Shown here in pieces: positions 47,301 through 55,226 of a DNA stretch of 64,000 nt (position 1 is the stretch's first letter; every line of letters starts with the position of its first letter). A program made the position numbers and the translations under genes. The notes beneath the pieces were generated by a model, which searched no databases, had not been told where the DNA came from, and saw nothing but the letters and a program-made list of their open reading frames with translations. This stretch comes from Mangrovimonas sp. YM274. Lineage in GTDB: Bacteria > Bacteroidota > Bacteroidia > Flavobacteriales > Flavobacteriaceae. Location of the stretch: the NCBI RefSeq assembly GCF_030908385.1, contig NZ_CP133091.1:3759914-3823913 (forward strand), read 5' to 3'.

Positions 47301-50230
47301 TAAACGTGGAAATAATCCCCTACAACATACAATTCTCCCGAATTAACTTCGAAGTTTAAGGCCATGCCATCATTACTTGTAAAGGTAAACACGTTAGTAT
47401 CATCGTCCCCATAACAGTAGGCAATGTTAATTGGCTCTTGAGCTGAACAGTCTAGATAGTTGTCTAAACAGAATGGCTGCGTTACAGGCTCTCCTGACAA
47501 AGTACATAAGGCATCTCCATCATTGACTATGGTAAAAGATACTTCAGTTTCATTCGTATAAGGACCAAAAGTATAGATTCCTGTTGCAGTTGCTGTTTGC
47601 GCAGCACTTCCCTGATCATCCGTAATAGTATAAGACGTTGCCGACCCCATATCTGAAAGGTCTACCTCGATGTTAAATTGCGGTCCATTGATACAATCTG
47701 AAACTATATCATAAGACCATGTTGGTAAATCACAAGTAGCACAGGTAACCGTATAATCGAGTTCTGTTTGACTGCCCGAAGTACAACTTGTACCTCCATT
47801 ACTTTCTATCCAAAATGAGATGGTGTCTCCTGAAGACTGCCAAATCAACCCACTTAAATCTCCTCCATTACCATAGTAATCACTTGGAGTCAGTTCAGTT
47901 CCATCTGTATCATAGATATGTAAAGCGTCCCAATTATTTTCAACAGTTCCTGAATTAATGTTAAAGAATAGTGAGGATCCATCGTTACTGGTAAAAGTAA
48001 ATACATTTTGATCGTTGTTCTCATAACAATAAGTCCCATTTAAAGGCCCTTCAGAACAATTGACATAGTTATCCAAACAAAACTCTTGAGTCACGGTATC
48101 CCCTGTAAGGATACAATTGACATCGTTATCATTTTCAATAGTTAAAGCTACATCGGTCATATTATCGAAAGGTCCAACGGTATAAATTCCAATAGCCGTC
48201 ACCGTTTCAGCATAAAGACCTTGATCATCTGAAATGGTATAAGACGTTCCCGTTCCCATATCAGACAGATCTACTTCAATGTTAAATTGAGGTCCGTTGA
48301 TACAGTCCGAAACTACTTCATAAGTCCACTGAGGATTTGTACAAGTGGCACAAGCTACCGTTACTTCAATAGGCTCATAAGTAGATGAAGATTGACAACT
48401 TCCATAACCGTTAGAACTAACCGTAAATGAAATAGTGTCTCCAGATGATTCGAACTGACCGGATAAGGTTCCTGTTGTATTAGGAGCTGTCAACTCCGTA
48501 GTACCATCTGTATCATATACTATAAAATAATCCAAATTATTTTGAACAGAACCAGCGTTCACTGTCAAAGCTAATGGAGATCCATCCGTACTTGTATAAG
48601 TAAAAACAATATCATTATTGTTTCCATAGCAAAAGGTTGTACTTACAGGCCCCACAGTACAGTCAACGATGTTTTCTGTACAATAAGGCTGCGTCAACCC
48701 CGCACTTTCTAGGGTACAATTAACATCATCTACATTTGCCGAAGTAATAACAACATTGGTAGTATTATCATAAGGTCCAAAAGTGTAGATTCCCAAATCG
48801 TTCACCGTTTGTGCTGCACTCCCTTGATTATCGGTAAGTGTCAAAGCAGTCGCAGACCCCATACTGGTCACATCGGCTTCGATATAGAATTGTGGTCCGT
48901 TTGCACAATCACTTACCACTTCAAAAGCTACTTGTTGATCAATACAAGTATTCTCTGTTATATTTAAAGTGTAACCAACACTTTGTGGGTTAGCCCAAGT
49001 AGAGATCACAATGTAATAGGTATCACCACCTGGAACTACGATATTATCAATTACTAAATCTTCCGTCGTATTAAAATTGGAATCACCACCAATACAAGCC
49101 GTACCAATATCGGCACAATCTGTATATAGGAACATCCCCGCGTAACCATTTGTTAGGCCCGTTAATTGGATATCTATAGAAGTATCCTCAGCCGGGGAAA
49201 AAGCATACACAACATCATCACCACTCAAAAAAGCAGCAGTAGCCCCGCAGTCCGAACCTGGAGCTCCCGAATAATCATCCAAATAATTGGACGTATTATC
49301 TACACTATTGTATGGTAGGTTGGAAACAACTATTGGGGTACTGCAGTTTTCTCCAAAGTTACTCACATGATAGGTCAAAGGACCTATCCAAAAGCTATTG
49401 CCATCGTCTCCACAAACCGCTCTAACATAAAAGTCATAATCTGCTCCCATGGTTAAATCTGTAATTTGGTATGTACTAGCATCTACAGAGGTACCCGAAT
49501 CGGTATTGGTTGGGGCAGCTCCCCCAACTTCCTGATTGATCACTTCCCAAGCAGTCGCCGTCCCTCCGTTCCAAGAAAAATCAGCAGTTTCCAAATCAAT
49601 TGCTACAGCAACATTAGTTGGATTAGGGCATAGCTCACTAATTCCTCCCAATATGATATTTGGAATAAAATTATTAATATTATTTGCTGCAGGAGGCGAT
49701 ACAGGATCTGGATCTTCAATACTGGTATACCTCGAAATAGTTCGGTTGGTTGCCACCTCTGTGTTGTAAAAATCATCATTCCATTCATCATAATTTGTTT
49801 GATTTTCCTCAACGGCAATAATCAAATTTTCCATCCCCGTATAATCAAAAGGCGTATCCAAAGTAATTTGAACCCAACCAGATGTGCCAGCAGTTACGGT
49901 AATCCCGCCTGAATATACCTCGGTAAAAGAACCTATCGGTAGCCAATCCGTAGTGGAATCAAAAGATGCCTTTGGAGATTCAGCCATATAAATGACCAAT
50001 TCCTGGCTATTAGGCAAACCTGTACTCCCACTATAATACCATTGTATATCGGTAATAGCTCCAGAGGCATTAATCTCTGAAGCTAGGTATACCGTTTGTG
50101 TATAAGAATACCCAAAATAAGGATCGAAAGGTGCATTTTCAGTTTCTATATTCCCAGTCCCTATTGTCACTTGCGCATTTAGCGGACTAAAAACCGACAA
50201 TAGTACAAGAAATACTAGTAGCTTTTTCAT
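44390..50230 (-). CDS. Giant T9SS type B adhesin with internal repeats and choice-of-anchor L domain
   Basis: 1946 residues. A signal peptide (about 1-19) is followed by an N-terminal beta domain, fibronectin III (about 215-290) and a PPC-like domain (about 300-420). Three full and one half cysteine-rich repeats of about 205 residues start near 427, 628, 832 and 1038, each beginning Y-E-V-V-S-D-C-x-N-G-P-Q-F and carrying a SSGDTISF block. Then come another PPC-like region, a choice-of-anchor L domain (about 1270-1510), Ig-like domains, and the type B sorting domain in the last 78 residues. The sorting domain is identical to that of the 633-residue adhesin. Surface exported; probably adhesion or gliding. 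It starts 37 bp after the OmpA copy 2 stop with no terminator between, so all six cassette genes may form one transcript. Confidence 0.9.
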   Translation of the reverse strand: MKKLLVFLVLLSVFSPLNAQVTIGTGNIETENAPFDPYFGYSYTQTVYLASEINASGAITDIQWYYSGSTGLPNSQELVIYMAESPKASFDSTTDWLPIGSFTEVYSGGITVTAGTSGWVQITLDTPFDYTGMENLIIAVEENQTNYDEWNDDFYNTEVATNRTISRYTSIEDPDPVSPPAANNINNFIPNIILGGISELCPNPTNVAVAIDLETADFSWNGGTATAWEVINQEVGGAAPTNTDSGTSVDASTYQITDLTMGADYDFYVRAVCGDDGNSFWIGPLTYHVSNFGENCSTPIVVSNLPYNSVDNTSNYLDDYSGAPGSDCGATAAFLSGDDVVYAFSPAEDTSIDIQLTGLTNGYAGMFLYTDCADIGTACIGGDSNFNTTEDLVIDNIVVPGGDTYYIVISTWANPQSVGYTLNITENTCIDQQVAFEVVSDCANGPQFYIEADVTSMGSATALTLTDNQGSAAQTVNDLGIYTFGPYDNTTNVVITSANVDDVNCTLESAGLTQPYCTENIVDCTVGPVSTTFCYGNNNDIVFTYTSTDGSPLALTVNAGSVQNNLDYFIVYDTDGTTELTAPNTTGTLSGQFESSGDTISFTVSSNGYGSCQSSSTYEPIEVTVACATCTNPQWTYEVVSDCINGPQFNIEVDLSDMGTGTSYTISDDQGLYAETVTAIGIYTVGPFDNMTDVALTIENDNDVNCILTGDTVTQEFCLDNYVNCSEGPLNGTYCYENNDQNVFTFTSNDGSSLFFNINSGTVENNWDALHIYDTDGTELTPSDYYGNGGDLSGLIWQSSGDTISFWIESNGGTSCTSGSQTELDYTVTCATCDLPTWSYDIVSDCINGPQFNIEVDLSDMGSATSYTITDDQGSAAQTATATGIYTFGPYTNETEVSFTIVNDGDALCTLSGEPVTQPFCLDNYLDCSAQEPINIAYCYGDDDTNVFTFTSNDGMALNFEVNSGELYVVGDYFHVYDTDGTELTPNEFIGLDDDGDLTGISYQSSGDTISFWVESNGFASCQSVWTDFELLDITVACASCINPEASYEVVNDCENGEQFLVEVEVTNMGSAESLTISSDYDSNTVIAEALGTYQIGPFPFNTDVEIAVINTDDATCDIYSPIFNMLACPPENDNPCNAIAVEVNELDECTLFASGTIAGAAPSAVGVPACSGQPNDDVWFTFVANAEAQVVSLNNIANGNLNLDYSVYEGTCDGALTELFCSDANVNAVEGLTVGNTYYVRVYSFNDTATTTNFEICIKPLPGNIITDQVTYTVEQLVTDVLISNECAQISNISYSTGTDYESVNGIAYFYTESPGFPFDDGIMLASGNASLADGPNVSTTASSGSWDWPGDMDLEEFVNGNTYNASIIEFDFVPFADEISFDFIMASEEYNGASFECNYSDAFAFLLTDEAGVTTNLAVLPGTTTPILVTNIHPQNTACGPMNEQYFGGYTPDDLPPMIYDGRTVEFTAFSEVNVGETYHIKLVMADEGDSALDSAVFLRAGSFDLGTFDLGIDITQANGNAVCQGESIILSTGADSVEHVWYKDGFVVEGETGSTLEITEGGQYSAQVIFSPTCTEDDTIFVEFIPSPAISEPMDLEVCSETQIGVFDLTENDILVLGELDASLYTISYHLTEQEAMDDVNPLTSPYTNISSPQTVWVRVLSLETGCVSYDTFELILTAPTHTATSVDLLECDNDGDGVAEYDLDAHSTYILDGQDAAAYNVTYYASEQDAMDAANPLASPYTSAGNETVWVRVETVGLPDCYVTNSFMLTIGTSPMTSFTEDFEYIVCIGDDVPVTIEATPENYTEDEVSINWYQDEVLIEGEHGLTLPVLEAGLYEIEVIFNDTGCIAITEQVMESVVCEFPQGISPNGDGLNDSFELSNFQVHRIEIFNRYGTLVYSKNDYTNEWYGQTNDGDELPVGTYFYTIEYGEGQTHCAWVYINK

Positions 50231-50267
50231 TGAATTTAAGTTAGTTTTTAAAATGGTTTACTTTTTA

Positions 50268-52172
50268 TTAGTTTGCTGTTTTAGGTCCACCGCTTACGAT
50301 GATGAACTCCGATCTACGGTTCAGCTGGTGCTGCTCCTCGCTGCAGTTGGCTCCGCAGTCCACCTTAGGCTCGGTCTCGCCCTTACCCTCTCCGGTGATG
50401 CGGCTCTTGTCGATTCCCTTCGAGATCACGTACTGTGCCGTTGACTTCGCACGTCTGTCAGACAGCGACATGTTGTAGGCGTCAGAGCCTCTGCTGTCCG
50501 TATGCGAAGTGGCCAAGATCACCATCTCTGGGTATTTGGTCATCACCTGTACCAGTTTGTCAAGCTCAAAGGCCGCCTGTGCCGTGATGTTCGATTTGTC
50601 AAAGTCGAAGTAGATAGGGTTGAGCACTACCTGGTCCGCTACGATAAGCTCCTCGATAGGTGCCAATTCTACAGACTCTTTCACTTCCTTCTCCAAGCTG
50701 CCCTCGATCGATACGCGCTTCCCGATGTGGTCCGCAGAGGTCACACCAAGTTCCGTATCCGTCTCGCACAATATGCTGAAGCTTACCATACCCTGCGCAT
50801 CCGAAGTCGCACTGCCTAGTTCCTCGCCATTGGCTGCGTAAAGCGTTGCCATGGCTCCTGCGATGGCCTCCTTGCTCTTCTCGTCGATGATCTTCACCAA
50901 CAGCTGCGTATCGCATGGCTCCTCTACCTTTCTCACGCGGTAGATATCGTCGTTGCCCCTACCGCCTGAACGGTTCGAGGACACATAGCCCATACCTGTG
51001 GCATCGTCATAGCTAAGCGCAAAGTCGTCCCCGCTGCTGTTAACAGGTACCCCCATGTTGTCCACACCGGACATGTCCGACTTCACCTGGAACATGTCCA
51101 GTCCACCTAGGCCCAAGTGCCCGTTCGAGGCAAAGTAAAGCTCGCCGTTGCTCCCCGCAAAAGGGAACACCTCATGGCCCTCCGTATTGATCTTGGATCC
51201 AAGGTTCTCCGCTTCGCCAAGGCTGCCATCGGCATTGATACTCGCCCTGTAAAGGTCAAAGCCGCCCATACCTCCCGGCATGTTCGAGGCAAAATACAAT
51301 GTCTTCCCGTCGGCGCTCACCGCTGGGTCCTTTACCGAGTAGCTGTCGCTGTTCATCGCAAAGCCCTCTGCAGGCCCCCATTTGCCGTCCACTTTCTTCG
51401 AGCGGAACAGGTGGATCACACTGATCTTCGTGCGGTCCTCCTTCTCGTAGACCTTCTCAAAGAAACTCTCCCTTGAAAAGTACATCGTGCTGCCATCCGG
51501 AGAAAAGGACACCGTACCCTCGTGGTACTTCGTGTTGATCTCCTTCCCTAGCAGGTCTCCCTCGCTGTAGCTGCCGTCCTCTCCCTTGCTGAACTTGTAG
51601 ATGTCAAGGAAAGGCTCCCCGTTCCAGCCATAGGTCTTGCGGCTCGTGTTGCGCGCCGATACAAAGTAAAGGTCACCGTCCTTCTCAACGGCACCGAACT
51701 CCGAGTACTCCGTGTTCAGAGACATGTCCTCTACCTCAAAGCGCTTGCGCGTGGACTTGATCTCATCGATATAGTCCGGTGCAGAGCGGTACGCCTTCGC
51801 ACGCTCGTCACCCGGTGCCATAGAGGCAAACTTAGCCATCTGCGCGTTGGACTCGCTGTACTTCCCGTTAGCCTTCAGCATCTGGGCATATCTGTAGATG
51901 GTCTCCGAATCCTGGTTGCCGGACTCGATCGCCTTGGCATACCAGCGCTCGGCCTCCTCCGTATTGTAGATGTTGTAGTTGGCCTCTGCCAGCTGCGTGT
52001 AGACATAGGCATCGCCCTTGCCCTTCTCCACAAGCTTTCCATAGGCCTCAGCGGCCTCTACGTACTCAAAGCGCCCGTAGAGCTCGTCTGCCTTCTTTGT
52101 GTCCTTGTTCTGGGCGGTCATGCTCATGCCCCCCATCATCGCTATTGCTATATATGTATGTATGTTCTTCAT
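50268..52172 (-). CDS. OmpA family protein with TPR and PD40 repeats, copy 2
   Basis: 634 residues, same domain order as copy 1 (signal peptide, TPR, PD40 propeller, regulatory-like domain, OmpA). It differs from copy 1 at three residues only by my comparison, while the DNA carries many silent changes. It lies 18 bp after PorP/SprF copy 2 and 37 bp before the 1946-residue adhesin. It should anchor the secretion partner to peptidoglycan. The G+C-rich codon choice is the same as in copy 1. Confidence 0.92.
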   Translation of the reverse strand: MKNIHTYIAIAMMGGMSMTAQNKDTKKADELYGRFEYVEAAEAYGKLVEKGKGDAYVYTQLAEANYNIYNTEEAERWYAKAIESGNQDSETIYRYAQMLKANGKYSESNAQMAKFASMAPGDERAKAYRSAPDYIDEIKSTRKRFEVEDMSLNTEYSEFGAVEKDGDLYFVSARNTSRKTYGWNGEPFLDIYKFSKGEDGSYSEGDLLGKEINTKYHEGTVSFSPDGSTMYFSRESFFEKVYEKEDRTKISVIHLFRSKKVDGKWGPAEGFAMNSDSYSVKDPAVSADGKTLYFASNMPGGMGGFDLYRASINADGSLGEAENLGSKINTEGHEVFPFAGSNGELYFASNGHLGLGGLDMFQVKSDMSGVDNMGVPVNSSGDDFALSYDDATGMGYVSSNRSGGRGNDDIYRVRKVEEPCDTQLLVKIIDEKSKEAIAGAMATLYAANGEELGSATSDAQGMVSFSILCETDTELGVTSADHIGKRVSIEGSLEKEVKESVELAPIEELIVADQVVLNPIYFDFDKSNITAQAAFELDKLVQVMTKYPEMVILATSHTDSRGSDAYNMSLSDRRAKSTAQYVISKGIDKSRITGEGKGETEPKVDCGANCSEEQHQLNRRSEFIIVSGGPKTAN

Positions 52173-52190
52173 ATCTGTTTCGTTGTCCGG

Positions 52191-53096
52191 TTAGAAATAT
52201 CTTGGTGATCGTGATACCTTCTTGCTAAAGTTCAGGTCCCAAAGCAACATGATCTCGTGCGACGAGGAAGCATACTTGCTGATGTCTGAGGTAACTCCGT
52301 CATAGGCATAACCGATACGAAGGTTCGGCGTGATGCCGAAGTTCACAAGGCCGGAGAACGAATCGTCAAGACGGTACGAAGCCCCGATCTCGAAGCGGTC
52401 GTAGAACAGCGCGTTCAAGTTCACGTCAAACGACGTCGGTGCAGAAAACGCCGACTTTACCAAAAACGAGGGCTTGAGCTTCGTGTTGGCAGATACGTCG
52501 AACACATAGCCCCCTGTCAAAAAGTAGTGGCTCACCTCAGAGCCCAGCTCGTAACCGTCAGCATCAAGGTGCACCGAGTTCAGCATGTTCGGTACCGAGA
52601 ACCCTACATAGTAGTGCTCCGTGTAGTAGAAGAACCCTGCTCCGATGTTCGGCGTCGTGCTGTTGATGTTCTCCGAAAAGAACGGGTCGTTATCGTCGAA
52701 AAGCTCCAGGTCCTGGAGCCCGATGTCGTGGAACGTGGCCCCTGCCTTGACACCGAAGGCCAGGCGGTGTTCGCCGCCAAGCCTTAGGGTATAACTGAAA
52801 TCTGCGTAGACGTTGTTCTCCACAACAGGTCCGATCTGGTCGTTGATGAACGACAGGCCTAGCCCCATGTTGCTCCCGATTGGTGAGTGCGCAAAGAACG
52901 TACCCGTCTGTGGGGCACCGTCGATACCGCTCCACTGCCAGCGGTAGAGAACACCCAGGCTGAGCGCCTCCTTAGAGCCCGCATATGCCGGGTTCACAAC
53001 GTTCATGTTGTACATATACTGCGTGTACTGTGGGTCCTGTTGACCGTACAGCTGTACGCACATCAATAGGACCATTGCCATATATATTCTTTTCAT
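52191..53096 (-). CDS. PorP/SprF family T9SS outer-membrane protein, copy 2
   Basis: 301 residues, protein identical to copy 1. Signal peptide and beta-barrel as described there. It serves most likely the lectin-domain adhesin encoded 28 bp upstream. Silent differences in the DNA show that it is a genuine second copy rather than an assembly duplicate. Confidence 0.93.
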   Translation of the reverse strand: MKRIYMAMVLLMCVQLYGQQDPQYTQYMYNMNVVNPAYAGSKEALSLGVLYRWQWSGIDGAPQTGTFFAHSPIGSNMGLGLSFINDQIGPVVENNVYADFSYTLRLGGEHRLAFGVKAGATFHDIGLQDLELFDDNDPFFSENINSTTPNIGAGFFYYTEHYYVGFSVPNMLNSVHLDADGYELGSEVSHYFLTGGYVFDVSANTKLKPSFLVKSAFSAPTSFDVNLNALFYDRFEIGASYRLDDSFSGLVNFGITPNLRIGYAYDGVTSDISKYASSSHEIMLLWDLNFSKKVSRSPRYF

Positions 53097-53124
53097 TTCT
53101 CTCTTTTAGTTTTATAGGTTGCTC

Positions 53125-55026
53125 TTATTTGTTGATGTAAACCCAAGCACAGTGTGTTTGGCCTTCTCCGTACTCGATCGTGTAAAAATAAGTTCCAACA
53201 GGAAGCTCGTCACCGTCATTGGTCTGTCCGTACCACTCATTGGTATAGTCATTCTTCGAATACACCAAGGTACCGTAACGGTTGAAGATCTCAATCCTGT
53301 GAACCTGGAAATTGCTCAGCTCGAAGCTATCGTTCAAACCGTCTCCGTTAGGGGAAATTCCCTCAGGAATTTTACAGTTAACCACTTCTATGTATAAATT
53401 ATTTTCAGACTTACATCCAGTAGCTTCTATTTCTGCTTCAGCATAATAGATTCCAATCTCTGATGCCTCATAAGTAGTACTATTTGCCAACAACAATTCA
53501 CCTGCTTCACTATACCAATTAACCAACACACCAACTGGAACATTTACTGAAAGGAATTCGTTTCCTGCACACATAGTATCTTCACCATTATTAATTGGTG
53601 TATCAGGATAGGTTATGGAAGTAGCTACCGCAGTTCTTGTTTCCGATACACAACCTGTAACAGGATCGATAGTTTCTGCGTAATAAACCCCTTCTTCGGT
53701 AGCTTCGTAAGTGGAGCTGTTTGCCAACAAAAGGTTGCCTCCAACTTCGGCATCATACCAATTCACCTCAAAGCCTTCCGCTACAGATACAGAAAGCATT
53801 GCATTATTATTGGTACAGTTAAAATCTACATCACCGTCGCTTAGAGGAGCTTCTGGAAGCGATACAGTAACTTCTAATTCTGCTCTCATCTCAGAAACAC
53901 AGCCTGCAGCACTAACAGCCTCCGCATAATACGTTCCTGGAGCAGCAGCGTTAAAAGTTGCACTATCCGCCATCAACAAGTTACCTCCGGTTGCAGCATC
54001 ATACCAATTAACTTCAACATCCACTTCTACCGTGGCTGATAGCTCTGCAGAGTTGGTCATACAGTTAAATACCACATCCTCCCCAGTTATGGTAGGCAAT
54101 GGATTTACTACAACATCAAAACTATCTGTATACACAATTACACCACAGTTATCAAGAACAGTTACCATATAAGTAGTATCCTCTGTTGGTGTGAATACGG
54201 GGTTAGGAATGCTAATATCACTAACTCCTGTAGATGGTTGCCATTCATAACCAATCCCATTTTCATAAGTAGCATCTACATCCTCAATACTTTCTCCTAC
54301 ACATATTTCTTGATCATCCAAAGCCATTGTGTTAGCAAAAGACACATATTTAAAACAGATCTGCTGCAAATTGTAAGCACCTCCGGTAGAACCAGCAAAT
54401 CCAAAATACACCTCAGAAACACCATTAAACACCTCATTAATAATATCTCCCGTATAGGTAATACGTTCGTTACAGTCAAAAATTACCGTGAAAGTTTGGG
54501 TAGCAGCCTCCCATTCAATTTTCACCTCATGAAAAATTCCATCCTCCACATTAATGGAAGAAGCAGATATATCAATAGGGCCCGCCAGGTTATCAATAGA
54601 GCTATGATGTGCATTTCCTCCTTTCATAAGAGACATGTGGTCTATACCACCAGGGGGATCGGCTCTGTTGCCGTTGGTCCAAGTGTCAAACTCAACAGCC
54701 AAGGATTGTGTGATCCCTTCATACCCCAGACCGCCTCCAGAGTTCCCTATTTCTGGAGTAGACGTTGTTTTCATCACAAAGGCCATACCATCCGCCCCAT
54801 CAGCATCATTATCTCCAAAATTGGCATCAAAAATAATTTTAAAATCAGCAGTCAAATCTATAGGGTTATCATACCACACAGAACCACTTTGCGTTGCTAC
54901 CGCATCGGTAACCTGATAACAATCATCTCCAAGGGAGATGGCGTCCCCATAAAAAACGGGCACTAATTGTGCCGACATTTTTAAGGAAACACATAAAAAA
55001 ATTGATAAGAAAATAAGTTTTCTCAT
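53125..55026 (-). CDS. T9SS type B adhesin with L-type lectin and Ig-like domains
   Basis: 633 residues. Signal peptide (about 1-19), an L-type (legume-like) lectin domain (about 20-235) with GADGMAFVMK and SLAVEFDTW, then a PKD/Ig-like domain and about four Ig-like repeats of the VNWYDAATGG type (about 310-545), and the type B sorting domain (last 78 residues), identical to that of the 1946-residue adhesin. The lectin domain suggests sugar binding at the cell surface. It is the first gene of the putative six-gene leftward operon; the shared 19-bp motif lies 80 bp upstream. Its Ig repeats closely resemble those of the 787-residue adhesin. Confidence 0.9.
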   Translation of the reverse strand: MRKLIFLSIFLCVSLKMSAQLVPVFYGDAISLGDDCYQVTDAVATQSGSVWYDNPIDLTADFKIIFDANFGDNDADGADGMAFVMKTTSTPEIGNSGGGLGYEGITQSLAVEFDTWTNGNRADPPGGIDHMSLMKGGNAHHSSIDNLAGPIDISASSINVEDGIFHEVKIEWEAATQTFTVIFDCNERITYTGDIINEVFNGVSEVYFGFAGSTGGAYNLQQICFKYVSFANTMALDDQEICVGESIEDVDATYENGIGYEWQPSTGVSDISIPNPVFTPTEDTTYMVTVLDNCGVIVYTDSFDVVVNPLPTITGEDVVFNCMTNSAELSATVEVDVEVNWYDAATGGNLLMADSATFNAAAPGTYYAEAVSAAGCVSEMRAELEVTVSLPEAPLSDGDVDFNCTNNNAMLSVSVAEGFEVNWYDAEVGGNLLLANSSTYEATEEGVYYAETIDPVTGCVSETRTAVATSITYPDTPINNGEDTMCAGNEFLSVNVPVGVLVNWYSEAGELLLANSTTYEASEIGIYYAEAEIEATGCKSENNLYIEVVNCKIPEGISPNGDGLNDSFELSNFQVHRIEIFNRYGTLVYSKNDYTNEWYGQTNDGDELPVGTYFYTIEYGEGQTHCAWVYINK

Positions 55027-55105
55027 AAAATCTAGTAATAGTTAATATTAAAATGAGGGCTTAAATTAGTTCAAGCCTAATATTTGGGGAAATATCGTCC
55101 ACCTT

Positions 55106-55124
55106 TTAACCTTCAAATAACATT
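55106..55124 (-). promoter_or_regulatory. Shared 19-bp motif, copy upstream of the adhesin cassette operon
   Basis: Plus-strand TTAACCTTCAAATAACATT, one mismatch from 41452-41470, 80 bp before the 55026 start. It has the same orientation and distance as the other copy. Probably part of the promoter. Confidence 0.45.
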
Positions 55125-55144
55125 CAAAATAAATTGTAGTCCAC

Positions 55145-55165
55145 TGACGTTATTTTTTTACGTCA
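55145..55165. promoter_or_regulatory. Inverted repeat upstream of the PBP1C gene
   Basis: TGACGT (55145-55150) and ACGTCA (55160-55165) with a 9-bp T-rich spacer, about 60 bp before the PBP1C start and between the divergent genes. It could be an operator; no known regulator is assigned. Confidence 0.3.
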
Positions 55166-55226
55166 ACGGAAGTATTTCCTACCTTTAAAACTTTAATTTC
55201 AGCACAAGCACCATTTCAGTTTCATA

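Larger units (their letters stand above)
50268..53361 (-). repeat. 3.1-kb near-identical repeat, copy 2 (sorting domain + PorP/SprF + OmpA)
   Basis: Same order and length as copy 1, offset exactly 8735 bp, so no insertion or deletion separates the copies. The identity stops abruptly inside the adhesin gene at the start of the sorting domain, and at the OmpA stop codon on the other side. Confidence 0.95.

Noticed and set aside
41533..53361. Possibility that the 3.1-kb repeat is an assembly duplication
   Set aside because: The copies differ at dozens of scattered, mostly silent positions and are joined to different unique passengers, so both are probably real.
55145..55165. Reading the TGACGT...ACGTCA repeat as a terminator
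   Set aside because: The arms are only 6 bp, there is no T-tract after the second arm, and it lies between divergent genes; kept only as a possible operator.
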